The position numbers and the translations under genes were made by a program. Shown here one piece after another: positions 53,148 to 61,629 of a stretch of DNA of 64,000 nucleotides. Under the pieces are notes generated by a model, which worked only from the letters and a program-made list of their open reading frames with translations, had not been told where the DNA came from and searched no databases. Source of the stretch: Klebsiella sp. WP3-W18-ESBL-02 (GTDB lineage Bacteria > Pseudomonadota > Gammaproteobacteria > Enterobacterales > Enterobacteriaceae); assembly GCF_014168815.1 (NCBI RefSeq), contig NZ_AP021972.1, positions 3,782,001 to 3,846,000 on the forward strand, read 5' to 3'. The first letter of the stretch is position 1. Every line of letters starts with the position of its first letter.

Positions 53148-53429
53148 GTTATATACCTTCTGCTTTTCTAACAGCTCACTTTACAAATAGCCACCTGGAT
53201 GGATGCAAAATTCCGCTCAGAAGCGTAGCAGCTGCCGTGAGTGGCGAAATGTAAAGATTCCAGTTATTTCCAGTACTCTCCTGATATGTTTTGATTTTAA
53301 CTTTTTCATAACATAGAGAATAGATGAAAAATGTGATTTGCGCCCGATATAACCACGAAATAAAAAAGGGTATATCGACAGCGCAATGCACAACATGAGG
53401 AAGGTGTGATCGGAAAGCTGAGCGTCTTG

Positions 53430-53954
53430 TTAACTCACGGTGGCCAGATGCAGAACATCCAGGATTTGTGTCACCACGCGCTCCGGTGCGGTCGAGGCGT
53501 CGACGACGTAGTGTGCGGTTTCCCGATACAGCGCATCGCGCTGGGCCAGAACATCGGCCACCTCTTCGCTGATCGGTTTACCGGTGAGCGTCGGGCGCTG
53601 ATCGGCTTCAGGAAAGGCTTCCAGACGGCCTGCCAGCACGGGCACCGGCGCATTGAGGTAAATCACCACGCCGCTCTGACGCATAAACTCGCGATTCACT
53701 GGCGCGAGGATAATCCCACCGCCGGTGGCAATCACCGTCCCCGGCGCCGTCACGGACATTAAGGTTTCCGTTTCGCGCGCGCGAAAGCCCTGCCAGCCTT
53801 CTGCCGCGACGATATCCGCCACGCTCAGGCCTGAGCGCTGTTGCAACACCTGGTCGGTATCAACGAATTGGAAATGGCAGGCGCGAGTCAGCGCTTGGCC
53901 TATCGTCGTTTTTCCGCAGCCTCGGGCTCCGATAAGAAAAATAGGCTGTGTCAT
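53430..53954 (-). CDS. aroL: Shikimate kinase II
   Basis: Phosphorylates shikimate on O3 with ATP in the chorismate pathway. The 174-residue protein has the P-loop GARGCGKTT (residues 9-17), VDTDQ with the Asp that binds shikimate and Mg, GFRARET and ATGGGIIL (both shikimate-binding), and RPTLTGKPISEEV in the lid. The ATG at 53954 gives the E. coli start MTQPIFLIG. Regulation by TyrR and TrpR is indicated by operators upstream. Confidence 0.95.
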   Translation of the reverse strand: MTQPIFLIGARGCGKTTIGQALTRACHFQFVDTDQVLQQRSGLSVADIVAAEGWQGFRARETETLMSVTAPGTVIATGGGIILAPVNREFMRQSGVVIYLNAPVPVLAGRLEAFPEADQRPTLTGKPISEEVADVLAQRDALYRETAHYVVDASTAPERVVTQILDVLHLATVS

Positions 53955-54009
53955 GACCTGGCATTCCCCTTGATGACGCGTAATTGCGGGACGTATGTGT
54001 GAAGCGTGA

Positions 54010-54032
54010 ATCATACCACCAAACTAGTACAC
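54010..54032 (-). promoter_or_regulatory. aroL -10 and TrpR operator
   Basis: On the minus strand GTACTAGTT (54030-54022) is a perfect half of the TrpR operator; the other half, ending GGTGGTATG, is degenerate, as in E. coli aroL. The overlapping TATGAT (54015-54010) is the -10 box. Confidence 0.75.
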
Positions 54033-54039
54033 AAGTAAG

Positions 54040-54057
54040 TGTAAACTTTAAGTTACA
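54040..54057 (-). promoter_or_regulatory. TyrR box of aroL
   Basis: TGTAACTTAAAGTTTACA on the minus strand: TGTAA(A/C)-N6-TTTACA, one mismatch from the strong TyrR box. It sits just upstream of the -35 region, so the aroL gene is probably repressed by TyrR with tyrosine as in E. coli. Confidence 0.77.
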
Positions 54058-54226
54058 ATAACATTCACTCTGAGCGAGCCATTCGCTTTAAGTGCCAATA
54101 TTGCTCACCGTAAAGCGTAAAAAATATATTCCACAAAGCGTGGCGCTAACAGTACATGAAAGTATCTGGCTTTGACAAGCCGAACGACGCGGCTAACGGT
54201 AGCACAATGTGATGACACAAATCCTG

Positions 54227-54679
54227 TCAGCCTCGTTTCACCGCCAGCAGCCACTTATCCAGCTCGGCGGCAAACTGCTGGCGATCGCGCTGAGAAAGGG
54301 CGCTCGGCCCGCCGGTCTGAATGCCGCTGGAACGCATGGTATCCATAAAATCGCGCAGCGTCAGGCGCTCGCGAATGGTGGCGTCGCTGTAGCGCTCACC
54401 GCGCGGGTTAAGCGCCGCGCCGCCCTTCTCCAGCACTTCCGCCGCCAGCGGAATATCGGCGGTTATCACCAGGTCGCCAGGCTGACAGAGGCGCACGATC
54501 TCATTGTCGGCCACATCGAAGCCTTTTGGCACAACCATGGCGCGGATAAAACGCGACGGCGGGACGCGCAGATATTGATTCGCCACCAGCACCAGCTCAA
54601 TCTGCGTGCGGTCTGCGGCGCGGTACAGCACTTCTTTAATCACGTTCGGACACGCGTCGGCATCCACCCAAATCGTCAT
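54227..54679 (-). CDS. yaiI: YaiI, UPF0178/DUF188 family protein
   Basis: A 150-residue protein, same family and close to the 152 residues of E. coli YaiI. Family motifs MTIWVDADACPNVIK at the start, GDLVITADIPLA, LNPRGERYS and RDFMDTMRSSGIQTGGP in the second half resemble the acidic active sites of PIN-like nucleases, but function is not established. The ATG at 54679 is two codons after another ATG. Divergent from proC. Confidence 0.92.
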   Translation of the reverse strand: MTIWVDADACPNVIKEVLYRAADRTQIELVLVANQYLRVPPSRFIRAMVVPKGFDVADNEIVRLCQPGDLVITADIPLAAEVLEKGGAALNPRGERYSDATIRERLTLRDFMDTMRSSGIQTGGPSALSQRDRQQFAAELDKWLLAVKRG

Positions 54680-54837
54680 ACACACTCCGGTCTACGCGTC
54701 GTCTTAAAAGCCGATTATACGTTAAGCACGGCGGAGGACGTAATAAAGTGTAATCCGGGTCACAAAAGTAGATTACCCATCGCCGGGAATGGCCTATAAC
54801 AGTACACTACAAAAAAACAGATAGAGGGAGAGAGATG

Positions 54838-55647
54838 ATGGACAAGAAAATTGGCTTCATTGGCTGCGGTAATATGGGTAAGGCCATTCTCGGCGGCCTG
54901 ATTGCCAGCGGGCAGGTGCTTCCTGGGCAGATTTGGGTCTATACCCCCTCCCCGGATAAAGTCGCCGCCCTGCGCGATGAATTCGGCATTAACGCGGCGC
55001 AAAGCGCGCAGGACGTGGCACAGATTGCCGATATCGTCTTCGGCGCCGTGAAGCCGGGAATCATGGTAAAAGTGCTGAGCGACATCGCCTCCAGCCTGAA
55101 CAAAGATTCTCTGGTGGTTTCCATTGCCGCCGGCGTCACCCTCGATCAGCTGGCGCGTGCGCTGGGCCACGACCGAAAAATCGTCCGCGCCATGCCAAAC
55201 ACCCCGTCACTGGTTAACGCCGGTATGACCTCGGTAACGCCGAACGCACTGGTGACGCCGGAAGATATTGCCGACGTGCTGAATATTTTCCGCTGCTTCG
55301 GTGAAGCGGAAGAGATTGCCGAACCCATGATCCACCCGGTCGTTGGCGTCAGCGGCTCTGCTCCGGCCTACGTGTTTATGTTTATCGAAGCGATGGCTGA
55401 TGCCGCAGTGCTCGGCGGTATGCCGCGCGCGCAGGCGTATAAATTTGCCGCACAGGCGGTGATGGGCTCTGCGAAGATGGTGCTGGAAACCGGCAAGCAT
55501 CCGGGTGAGCTAAAAGACATGGTCTGCTCGCCTGGCGGCACCACTATCGAAGCCGTGCGCGTGCTGGAAGAGAAAGGCTTCCGCTCAGCGGTCATCGAAG
55601 CGATGGCAAAATGCATGGAAAAATCGGACAAGATGAGCAAGTCCTGA
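54838..55647 (+). CDS. proC: Pyrroline-5-carboxylate reductase
   Basis: Last enzyme of proline synthesis; reduces 1-pyrroline-5-carboxylate with NAD(P)H. The 269-residue protein starts IGFIGCGNMGKAILGGL (Rossmann) and has VKPGIM, MPNTPSLVNAGMT and the C-terminal dimer helices with SPGGTTIEAVRVLEEKGFRSAVIEAM. The ATG is the second of an ATGATG pair, which gives the 269-residue family length; the first is at 54835. GAGGGAGAGAG precedes it. Confidence 0.95.
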   Translation: MDKKIGFIGCGNMGKAILGGLIASGQVLPGQIWVYTPSPDKVAALRDEFGINAAQSAQDVAQIADIVFGAVKPGIMVKVLSDIASSLNKDSLVVSIAAGVTLDQLARALGHDRKIVRAMPNTPSLVNAGMTSVTPNALVTPEDIADVLNIFRCFGEAEEIAEPMIHPVVGVSGSAPAYVFMFIEAMADAAVLGGMPRAQAYKFAAQAVMGSAKMVLETGKHPGELKDMVCSPGGTTIEAVRVLEEKGFRSAVIEAMAKCMEKSDKMSKS

Positions 55648-55652
55648 GTGTA

Positions 55653-55679
55653 CTGGCCCGGCAATCGCCGCCGGGCCAG
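55653..55679. terminator. Terminator between proC and psiF
   Basis: Stem CTGGCCCGGC/GCCGGGCCAG (10 bp, 7-base loop) six bases after the proC stop. It serves the converging gene too. There is no long T run. Confidence 0.72.
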
Positions 55680-55702
55680 GCTCGCTTGCCATAAAAGTGA
55701 AT

Positions 55703-56038
55703 TTATTTATTTTTCAGACAGGTGCTCATAAAGGTTTTACGCTCGTCGCCTTTGAGGGCCTTCTGACCCGCCTGCGCGTTACAATCCTTCATTTTCTGCT
55801 GCTGCGGCGTCATCGCTTTACCGCTGGGTGACACCCCTTCACCTTTTAAACAACTGCTCATGTAGGTTTTACGCTCATCGCCCTTCAGGGTTTTGGCCGT
55901 CGCCTGTTGATTACAGCTGCTCATGCGCTGCTGCTGCGGCGTCAGGGTTTTCTCCGGCGCGGCGGCGGTCGTTGCCGCAGAGGCCGCGCTGGCCGCAAAC
56001 AGTCCACACAGTAGGGTAACCAGTATTGTTGTTTTCAT
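55703..56038 (-). CDS. psiF: Phosphate starvation-inducible protein PsiF
   Basis: A 111-residue periplasmic protein with a signal peptide (MKTTILVTLLCGLFAASAASA). Two tandem PsiF repeats follow, each QQ-x2-M-x2-CN-x-QA...LKGDERK-x-[YF]MS-x-CL (about 36-66 and 76-108); each repeat has two Cys. Function unknown. It lies downstream of phoA, as in E. coli, where it is in the Pho regulon. A strong hairpin separates the two. Confidence 0.92.
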   Translation of the reverse strand: MKTTILVTLLCGLFAASAASAATTAAAPEKTLTPQQQRMSSCNQQATAKTLKGDERKTYMSSCLKGEGVSPSGKAMTPQQQKMKDCNAQAGQKALKGDERKTFMSTCLKNK

Positions 56039-56094
56039 TGCACCATCCTTTTGTGAGTAGAACTCTGTAAGTCTGGTCGCTGGCAGGAATTTTA

Positions 56095-56129
56095 CCAGGC
56101 CAGCGGCCGAATTTTTGCCGCTGGCCTGG
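56095..56129. terminator. Hairpin between phoA and psiF
   Basis: A 13-bp stem CCAGGCCAGCGGC/GCCGCTGGCCTGG around a 9-base loop eight bases after the phoA stop. On the minus strand TAAAATT follows, so it can be a partial terminator leaving some read-through to psiF. Confidence 0.72.
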
Positions 56130-56136
56130 AGGAGGA

Positions 56137-57546
56137 TTACAGCCCCAGGGCCGCTTTCATGGTGTAGTAGAGGTCGGTCTGGTCGGTCAGTCCCACCACG
56201 TTAGCCGCGTGCGGACCATAGGCCGCAATGCGCAGCTGGGTGCCGGTATGTTCCATCGACTCCTCTTCCGAGTTGCCGTAGCTCATCACCATGACCGAGC
56301 CGTCTTTGGTATTCAGCGCCTGCGTCAGGCCTGGCGCTTTGGTTTCCGGCGGAATAATCTGGCTGGCATGCGCGTGGTCGGCGGTCACAATCACCAGCGT
56401 GTTGCCGTCTTTTTTAGCAAACGCCAGCGCCTTCTGTACCGCTTCATCCAGATCGACCGTTTCACCAATCTGGCCGCACGGATTCGCTGCATGATCCTGT
56501 TTATCAATCGACGCGCCTTCTACCTGCAGGAAGAAACCTTTTTCACTGCTGCTCAGCAGTGAGATGGCCTTATCGGTCATCTGCGCCAGCGTCGGCACGC
56601 TGGCGTCGCGTTTCGGATTTGGTGCGCAGGTGACCGCAGGTTTATCGAGGTTACCGTGGAAGGTGGCCTTCGGCCCTTCCCAGCGTACCGGCATATTACC
56701 GTCGGAAAACAGCCCAAGCAGCGGTTTGTCCTGGTTAGCCTGGGTAATTGCTGCCAGCGATGTGGCGTTATCGACCAACTGATAGCCGCGCGCCTCGGCC
56801 TGCTCGCGCAGGGTTTTACCCTGCCACTCACCGGCGGTGGCGGATTCAGCGAAAGTTTTTGCGCCGCCGCCCAGCGTCACGTCGGCACGGGCGTTAAGCA
56901 GCTGTTCAGTGATAGAGCCTTTGCCGCCTTTTTCCAGCGCATTGGTCGGGCATTTTTCGCTGGTGACGCTGGGACCATAGCACTTACGCGAGGTCACATG
57001 AGAAATCAGCGCCGCCGGAGTCGCATCCTGCAATTCGGCGGTAGAGACGTTGCCGGTTGCCAGACCAGCGGCCTTCGCCAGTTCAAGAATAGTCTGGAGA
57101 TCCTGCTCATGAATATCAACGCCCAGCGCGCCGTTATAGGTCTTCACGCCGGTGCTCCAGGCCGTGGCCGACGCCGCAGAGTCCGTCACGTAGTCTGGCT
57201 TACCGGTTTTTTTGTTCAGGGAATAATGCGTGTACTGACCGGTGAGCGGCAGCGCGTCAATACCTTTAAAATAACCGCCCGCGCCTTCGGCATAGTTACG
57301 TGCGGCGGTAATTTCAGAATCCCCCATCCCATCGCCAATCAGCAGAATGACATTTTTGGCCTGCTTATTATTTAATGAAGCGCGAATCGCTTCGGTCTGA
57401 TCGGCAGATAAACGACGCGCGCCGCCAGGCTGGGCAATATCCCCCTGCGCGGCACGGTTATCGAGAACGGCAGTGGCGGTTTCCGCCTGCGCCGCAGAAA
57501 AGCCCAGCAGCGGTAATAATGCGACAGCAATAGCACGGTATTTCAC
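56137..57546 (-). CDS. phoA: Alkaline phosphatase
   Basis: Periplasmic homodimeric metalloenzyme releasing inorganic phosphate from many phosphomonoesters. The 469-residue precursor has a signal peptide (MKYRAIAVALLPLLGFSAAQA). The catalytic Ser is in DYVTDSAASATAW; GDGMGDSE, ASIDKQDHA and VTADHAHAS give the two zinc and the magnesium sites. Two disulfide pairs are expected from Cys in RKCYGPSVTSEKC and TCAPNP...NPCG. A Pho box and -10 lie before it, and psiF follows. Confidence 0.96.
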   Translation of the reverse strand: MKYRAIAVALLPLLGFSAAQAETATAVLDNRAAQGDIAQPGGARRLSADQTEAIRASLNNKQAKNVILLIGDGMGDSEITAARNYAEGAGGYFKGIDALPLTGQYTHYSLNKKTGKPDYVTDSAASATAWSTGVKTYNGALGVDIHEQDLQTILELAKAAGLATGNVSTAELQDATPAALISHVTSRKCYGPSVTSEKCPTNALEKGGKGSITEQLLNARADVTLGGGAKTFAESATAGEWQGKTLREQAEARGYQLVDNATSLAAITQANQDKPLLGLFSDGNMPVRWEGPKATFHGNLDKPAVTCAPNPKRDASVPTLAQMTDKAISLLSSSEKGFFLQVEGASIDKQDHAANPCGQIGETVDLDEAVQKALAFAKKDGNTLVIVTADHAHASQIIPPETKAPGLTQALNTKDGSVMVMSYGNSEEESMEHTGTQLRIAAYGPHAANVVGLTDQTDLYYTMKAALGL

Positions 57547-57590
57547 TTGAGATTCTCCATGTACAAATACTTAAAAAAGGAAACACGGAG

Positions 57591-57624
57591 ACTGTAAGAA
57601 AAGAGTATGACAGTTTAATGACCA
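57591..57624 (-). promoter_or_regulatory. Pho box and -10 of phoA
   Basis: On the minus strand TGGTCAT-TAAA-CTGTCAT (57624-57607), two PhoB half sites at the standard spacing; ten bases later TACAGT (57596-57591) is the -10. PhoB control of phoA follows from this layout. Confidence 0.88.
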
Positions 57625-57642
57625 CACTTAATAAGCAGGCAC

Positions 57643-57906
57643 CTACCCTTTTTCGGGGGTGCGAAATAACCGTTGTACATGGTTATATAATAATTCGTGA
57701 TGATGATCGGTGGACGTTTCTGACGGTGCGAGCTTATTCAGCACCACGGCAATGTCGTTATCTAACGCGCCGCCGGGCGTATTCTTCATATGCTGCAATA
57801 GCGTGGTTACCACCACTTCCAGCGCATCAACCTGAATACGTAGCGCGTTTGCCTGGTCTTCCTTTTCGGCCAGTTTCACCAGCAATTCAGCAATGAAATT
57901 TTTCAT
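57643..57906 (-). CDS. iraP: Anti-adaptor protein IraP
   Basis: A predicted 87-residue, largely helical protein. Anti-adaptors of this type bind RssB and so keep RpoS from ClpXP during phosphate starvation in E. coli. The start MKNFIAELLVKLAEKE and the N-terminal coiled coil (about 5-40, ALRIQVDALEVVVTTLL) match E. coli IraP (86 residues); the C-terminal half is more diverged, so function is inferred from the position beside phoA as in E. coli. An AAGGAA site precedes the ATG. Confidence 0.88.
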   Translation of the reverse strand: MKNFIAELLVKLAEKEDQANALRIQVDALEVVVTTLLQHMKNTPGGALDNDIAVVLNKLAPSETSTDHHHELLYNHVQRLFRTPEKG

Positions 57907-58164
57907 CGCGCATTTTCCTTGTATGACGGCAATAAGCAGGACGCCAGCCCTGAAAAAATAAATAGACCAGAAAAACAGACGGTTCTATTCCCCTCTAGCA
58001 AGCACGAATAGAATTACAACATCCAGACAATTCTGCAAGTGGAACCCGCAAAAATATAATCCCCATGAATATCATGGTATTAGTTTCTTACGCAGTCAGC
58101 GAAACGTTTTGCTCGCATAATAATGCAATGCTATAGCTCAAAGTTGAATAAGAAAAGAATAAAA
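57907..58164 (-). promoter_or_regulatory. Upstream region of iraP
   Basis: No gene is seen. The stretch is AT-rich and presumably contains the iraP promoter; I did not identify a clear -10/-35 pair or a PhoP box. Confidence 0.35.
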
Positions 58165-58197
58165 CGAGGGAATAACGCCAGGAGAATAATTCCCTCG
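58165..58197 (-). terminator. Terminator of the MdtG-like gene
   Basis: Stem CGAGGGAAT/ATTCCCTCG with a 15-base loop; on the minus strand followed by TTTTATTCTTTTCTT. It lies 12 bases after the stop codon. Confidence 0.87.
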
Positions 58198-58208
58198 TCC
58201 GCACAATA

Positions 58209-59408
58209 TTACTGTCGCGTCGGCTGCGCCCGTCGCAGCATTACCGCCAGTTGCCAAAGGTTAATCAACACAATCACCGCGGTGGCCATAAATACCCAAC
58301 GGAATCCCGCCATAGCAGAAATTGACGCGCCAATTAGCGGCCCGGCCACATTACCCAGGTACATAAACGACTGGTTATAGCCAAATATACGGCCGGTCAC
58401 ACGCTCGCTGATATATTTAAGCAGCAGCGTCTGCACCGCGGGCAGCATCGCGCCATCGGCAAAGCCCAGAATAAAGCGCAGAATGCCCAGCTGCAGCGGC
58501 GTGGTCACAAACGACATGGCGAAGAACAGCACCACGGCGAAGGCTAGCGTACCGAGTAAAATACGCGCGGTACCGATACGGTCGCCGAGCTTGCCCAGAC
58601 GCGGCGCAGACATCAGCGCCGATACGCCGGGAACAGCAGCGATCATGCCGCTTAAAAAAGCGATATTGGTGCTGTCCGGCGACATTGATTTAATAAACAG
58701 CGCCAGAATCGGACTAATCGATCCATTACACAGCTGAATGACCATGGTGGTGACGAACAGACTGATCACCAGCCCCGGATAGGGCAACGAGGCAAACACC
58801 GCCTTGCCGCTGAGCTTCTCGCCTTTTTCCAGTACCGGCCGGGCCCCCTCTTTAATCAGGAACAGCGTGACCATAAAGCTCACCAGCAGCAAAAACGCGG
58901 TGATAAAGAACACCATCCTCAGGCCGACGTGGTCGGCAAGAAAGCCGCCGAGCAGCGGCCCGCCGATAACGCCGGTGATCTGCGCCGTCGACAGCGTACT
59001 GAGCGCCCAGCCGCTGCGCTCGCGCGGCACCTGCGAAGCCACCAGCGCCATGGCGTTTGGGATATAACCGGAGGTTAAACCCATCACGGCGCGCAGGAAA
59101 AACAGCTGCCAGACGTTAGTGGCAAACGCCTGCAGTAGAATGGCTACTGCCATCCCCAACGAGGCGCGCAGCAGCATCAGCTTGCGTCCTTTACGATCGG
59201 CAAGGCTGCCCCACATCGGCGATACGATGGCCGACACCAGAAAGGTGACGCTGAAGGTCAAGCCCGACCACATGGACAGCGATTCGTGCGAGGTGACCCC
59301 CAGCTGCGCCACGTAGAGCGGTAAAAAAGGCAAAATTTGGCTAATCGCCAGCCCGGTGAAAAAACAGCCGAACCAGACGGAGATAAGGTTAACCTTCCAG
59401 GATTCCAT
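58209..59408 (-). CDS. MFS transporter, MdtG-like
   Basis: A 399-residue, 12-helix major facilitator of the drug:H+ antiporter group. It resembles E. coli MdtG across its length: LPFLPLYVAQLGV, SPMWGSLADRKGRKLMLLRA (loop 2-3 motif), GWALSTLSTAQITGVIGGPLLGG (motif C of antiporters) and RLGKLGDRIGTARILL. It is a paralogue rather than mdtG itself, which lies elsewhere in E. coli. No clear ribosome site is seen before the ATG. Its gene is absent from this place in K-12. Substrate unknown. Confidence 0.82.
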   Translation of the reverse strand: MESWKVNLISVWFGCFFTGLAISQILPFLPLYVAQLGVTSHESLSMWSGLTFSVTFLVSAIVSPMWGSLADRKGRKLMLLRASLGMAVAILLQAFATNVWQLFFLRAVMGLTSGYIPNAMALVASQVPRERSGWALSTLSTAQITGVIGGPLLGGFLADHVGLRMVFFITAFLLLVSFMVTLFLIKEGARPVLEKGEKLSGKAVFASLPYPGLVISLFVTTMVIQLCNGSISPILALFIKSMSPDSTNIAFLSGMIAAVPGVSALMSAPRLGKLGDRIGTARILLGTLAFAVVLFFAMSFVTTPLQLGILRFILGFADGAMLPAVQTLLLKYISERVTGRIFGYNQSFMYLGNVAGPLIGASISAMAGFRWVFMATAVIVLINLWQLAVMLRRAQPTRQ

Positions 59409-59531
59409 AAAAACGCGCGTACTTCTGTTAACGAGGACAGACTGTCAGGTTAGCAAGTTGCCCGTCTCACCGTATTGTCAGAGATGCTCAATCGATTATT
59501 TCAGAATTTTATCAGTCGATTAGCCCATTTG

Positions 59532-59547
59532 TGTGATTTATGTCACG
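59532..59547. promoter_or_regulatory. CRP-like site between MdtG-like gene and ddlA
   Basis: TGTGATTTATGTCACG matches TGTGA-N6-TCACA except for the last base. It lies about 125 bases before the MdtG-like ATG and 135 before ddlA, so either gene may be under cAMP-CRP control. Confidence 0.55.
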
Positions 59548-59683
59548 AGAAAACCGCCGTTCACTAGTGACTTATCCTTAGCGTCTGCGCAAGATTTACG
59601 CCGAACAAGATGGAAAAGGCAGATACCCCGCAGCGCGCGTGGTATGTTATGTGCTTTGCGTTTGGAACGGATGGAATTAGAGA

Positions 59684-60784
59684 ATGGCAAAGTTGCGGGT
59701 TGGGATTGTTTTTGGCGGCAAATCGGCGGAGCACGAAGTCTCCCTACAGTCCGCGAAGAATATCGTAGAAGCGATTGATAAAACGCGTTTTGACGTCGTG
59801 CTGCTCGGCATCGACAAACAGGGTCAGTGGCACATCAGCGACGCACAGAACTATCTGCTGAACGCGCAGGACCCGGCCCGTATTGCGCTGCGCCCTTCCA
59901 CGACGACGTTGGCCCATATTCCTGGCCGCGAGCATCAGCAGATGATCGACGCCGCCAGCGGCCAGCCGCTCGATGAAATCGACGTGATTTTTCCGATTGT
60001 GCACGGCACGCTGGGTGAGGATGGCTCACTGCAGGGCATGCTGCGCATGGCGAACCTGCCGTTTGTTGGCTCTGATGTTTTGGGCTCTGCCGCCTGCATG
60101 GACAAAGACGTCACTAAGCGCCTGCTGCGCGACGCCGGGCTGTCGATTGCGCCGTTTGTTACCCTGACGCGCCGTAACCGCGACAGCTTCACCTTTGCCG
60201 ATATGCAGGCGAAGCTCGGTCTGCCGCTGTTTGTGAAGCCGGCGAACCAGGGCTCATCCGTCGGCGTCAGCAAGGTCAACGATGCCGAACAGTACGCCAA
60301 AGCCGTGGCGCTGGCATTTGAATTCGACCATAAAGTGGTGGTGGAACAAGGCATTAAAGGGCGTGAAATTGAATGCGCCGTGCTGGGTAACGACGATCCA
60401 CAGGCCAGCACCTGCGGCGAAATTGTGCTGAACAGCGAGTTCTACGCTTATGACACTAAGTACATCGACGATAACGGTGCGAAAGTCGTGGTACCGGCGG
60501 CTATCTCCGCTGAAGTGAACGATAAAATCCGCCGCGTGGCAATTGACGCTTATCAGACCCTGGGCTGCTGCGGCATGGCGCGCGTCGACGTGTTCCTCAC
60601 CGCCGACAATGACGTCGTGATTAACGAAATCAACACCCTACCGGGCTTTACCAACATCAGCATGTATCCGAAACTGTGGCAGGCCAGCGGTCTCGACTAC
60701 ACCTCGCTGATTAGCCGTCTGATTGAGCTGGCGCTGGAACGCCATCAGGCCGATAAGGCGCTGAAAACATCGATGAACGGCTAA
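59684..60784 (+). CDS. ddlA: D-alanine--D-alanine ligase A
   Basis: ATP-grasp enzyme joining two D-alanines for peptidoglycan. The 366-residue protein has VGIVFGGKSAEHEVSLQS at the start, FPIVHGTLGEDGSLQGML, PLFVKPANQGSSVGVSKV (ATP-grasp), and INEINTLPGFTNISMYPKLW with the metal ligands. It is close to E. coli DdlA, the paralogue of DdlB in the dcw cluster. The ribosome site is weak (AGAGA). Confidence 0.95.
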   Translation: MAKLRVGIVFGGKSAEHEVSLQSAKNIVEAIDKTRFDVVLLGIDKQGQWHISDAQNYLLNAQDPARIALRPSTTTLAHIPGREHQQMIDAASGQPLDEIDVIFPIVHGTLGEDGSLQGMLRMANLPFVGSDVLGSAACMDKDVTKRLLRDAGLSIAPFVTLTRRNRDSFTFADMQAKLGLPLFVKPANQGSSVGVSKVNDAEQYAKAVALAFEFDHKVVVEQGIKGREIECAVLGNDDPQASTCGEIVLNSEFYAYDTKYIDDNGAKVVVPAAISAEVNDKIRRVAIDAYQTLGCCGMARVDVFLTADNDVVINEINTLPGFTNISMYPKLWQASGLDYTSLISRLIELALERHQADKALKTSMNG

Positions 60785-60794
60785 CGCCACCGCT

Positions 60795-60871
60795 GTAGGC
60801 CGGATAAGCCAAAGCCGCCATCCGGCAACCTGCGCCATCAGCCTGATGGCGCTACGCTTATCAGGCCTACC
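60795..60871. repeat. REP pair between ddlA and yaiZ
   Basis: Two facing units, GTAGGCCGGATAAGCC with GCCATCCGGC and GCCTGATGGCGCTACG with CTTATCAGGCCTAC. BIME-like, between converging genes. Confidence 0.87.
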
Positions 60872-60882
60872 CAGCAATGCGG

Positions 60883-61077
60883 CTATTCTTCCCGACGACG
60901 AATAATAAACCCCGCCAGCCAGAAGCTAATCACCCACGTCACCATCCCCACGGCATAGGTTTGCCAACCCTTCGCTTCAAACCCAAGCAGGCCCACAACC
61001 CCGTTAAGAATAAAGATAAGACCAATGGCAAACGCATAGTAGTGCCAGTCGCGGCGGATTTTTACAGGCAGGTTCAT
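60883..61077 (-). CDS. yaiZ: YaiZ, DUF2754 inner-membrane protein
   Basis: A 64-residue protein, six shorter than E. coli YaiZ at the C-terminus. It has two hydrophobic spans (about 14-30 and 38-58: YYAFAIGLIFILNGVVGLLG and TYAVGMVTWVISFWLAGFII) after a basic start MNLPVKIRRDWH and ends RRREE. Function unknown. The ATG at 61077 follows GGAG; an 11-codon upstream frame is not conserved. Confidence 0.9.
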   Translation of the reverse strand: MNLPVKIRRDWHYYAFAIGLIFILNGVVGLLGFEAKGWQTYAVGMVTWVISFWLAGFIIRRREE

Positions 61078-61326
61078 AACGGCTCCAGCAGAAAAAAAAC
61101 AGGATGCCATAAACCCGTGACAGCGTCTGTGGTGTGAACGGCAGTTTGCAGATGTTAAATGGATTTAACGTTAAGCAAAAGGGGGGAATCGGCGAATCGG
61201 CGGGCAAAACCAGGAATATTCCTGCTCAAAATTTACCATAAATCCGATATTGACAACCGCCGTCTGCTGCCACACTGAACTCAGCAACCCGCAATCGTCC
61301 GTATTTATGTCATTCTGGGGGTCCCA

Positions 61327-61629
61327 ATGACAGATTTCACTTTGTCAAAACTCATGTTCAGTGGGAAGAAAAAGGCATCCTCCGCCTCCGGCAATCTGGC
61401 GTACGTGCTGTTCGTACTGCTCTGTTTTTCGGTGGGGGCTCAGCTGCTGTCGCTGGTGCTGCACGCGCCCGGTATTTATGAGCACCTGATGCAGATACAG
61501 GACAACGGCCGTCCGCGCGTGGAAATTGGGCTCGGCGTCGGCACGCTGTTCGGCCTGGTGCCGTTCCTCGCAGGCTGCGCCATCCTTGGCGTGGTGTCAC
61601 TGGTGCGCCGTCTGCGCCACCACGATTAG
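61327..61629 (+). CDS. yaiY: YaiY, DUF2755 inner-membrane protein
   Basis: A 100-residue protein with two membrane spans (about 24-46 and 68-93), close to E. coli YaiY (102 residues); RPRVEIGLGVGTLFGLVPFL is a shared segment. Function unknown. A TTGACA -35 at 61250-61255 may drive it, though the -10 is poor. Its 3' end overlaps that of the converging yaiW by three bases. Confidence 0.9.
   Translation: MTDFTLSKLMFSGKKKASSASGNLAYVLFVLLCFSVGAQLLSLVLHAPGIYEHLMQIQDNGRPRVEIGLGVGTLFGLVPFLAGCAILGVVSLVRRLRHHD

Noticed and set aside
53217..53309. A 30-codon minus-strand ORF rich in Lys/Arg upstream of aroM
   Set aside because: No ribosome site, no membrane segment, no recognisable family; it lies in AT-rich promoter-like DNA.
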